Positions 5,700-5,789 of a DNA stretch of 5,789 nucleotides are shown here, one piece after another (position 1 is the first letter of the stretch; the number at the start of each line of letters is the position of its first letter). The notes below the pieces were generated by a model. The model made no database searches. It was not told the origin of the DNA and saw only the letters and a list, made by a program, of their open reading frames with translations. The DNA comes from Omnitrophica bacterium GWA2_41_15 (GTDB lineage: Bacteria; Omnitrophota; Gorgyraeia; Gorgyraeales; Gorgyraeaceae): the NCBI GenBank assembly GCA_919902485.1, contig CAKKRB010000178.1, positions 1 to 5,789 on the forward strand, given 5' to 3'. Position numbers and translations under genes: made by a program.

Positions 5700-5789
5700 T
5701 CACTTATTTTCCGGAGACGTTGTAGGTTTGGTAACTTTTCTTGTTACGCCGACTGTCTTTCTCGGGCCTTTCCTTGTCCTTGCATTTGT
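5700..5789 (-). CDS. rpsM: 30S ribosomal protein S13, C-terminal end (cut by window edge)
   Basis: The last 29 codons and a TGA stop of S13 are present; the start lies beyond the right edge. The reading TNARTRKGPRKT is the hallmark S13 C-terminus, the basic tail that reaches toward the ribosomal P site and contacts tRNA. After this the protein continues for 17 residues (VGVTRKVTKPTTSPENK), about ten longer than in E. coli S13, which ends shortly after RKGPRK. It stands directly upstream of rpsK in the normal alpha-operon order. Recognition rests on the short motif and the context, which together are convincing. Confidence 0.94.
   Translation of the reverse strand, partial: TNARTRKGPRKTVGVTRKVTKPTTSPENK

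Noticed and set aside
1..5789. CRISPR array, tRNA, riboswitch, defence system or mobile-element gene
   Set aside because: No regularly spaced repeats, cloverleaf, transposase or known defence domain could be found on either strand; nearly all bases are accounted for by housekeeping genes.

Overview
This 5.8 kb window is a bacterial chromosome segment in which every real gene lies on the minus strand, so it reads right to left. It starts inside the 3' half of the ribosomal 'alpha operon' in the classic bacterial order: rpsM (S13, only the end is present), rpsK (S11), rpsD (S4), rpoA (RNA polymerase alpha) and rplQ (L17). Three genes outside translation follow on the same strand: a class I pyridoxal-phosphate aspartate-type aminotransferase, the large subunit of a 3-isopropylmalate dehydratase (leuC-like), and the first 152 codons of a PilT-type retraction ATPase of type IV pili, cut by the left edge.

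Packing is tight. The aminotransferase and leuC overlap by 8 bases. leuC and pilT are 8 bases apart, with the pilT ribosome binding site across the leuC stop codon. rpsK and rpsD are 3 bases apart. The larger gaps, all under 60 bases, each hold an inverted repeat: a hairpin between rpsM and rpsK (5666-5690), a GTAG-headed REP-like palindrome between rpsD and rpoA (4580-4604), and an 11-bp inverted repeat over the rplQ stop codon (2906-2942). No stretch over 300 bases lacks a gene. I see no tRNA, rRNA, CRISPR array, transposase or phage gene, and no clear intrinsic terminator, so one long transcript or read-through from the ribosomal operon into the metabolic genes is possible.

The gene order rpsM-rpsK-rpsD-rpoA-rplQ, an alpha subunit with a C-terminal domain, good Shine-Dalgarno sites on most genes and a pilT gene show a bacterium with type IV pilus machinery. 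The moderate G+C, the long lysine/glutamate-rich tail on L17 and the 'GGGGACGG...CCGTCCC' palindrome resemble what I remember of uncultivated lineages such as Omnitrophota, but that placement is a low-confidence guess.

The genes are ordinary one by one. The points worth a second look are the 88-residue L17 tail ending in an amphipathic FFKKFF motif, the REP-like palindrome inside an essential operon, the two other inverted repeats, and a leuC that is followed by pilT rather than its small-subunit partner leuD.
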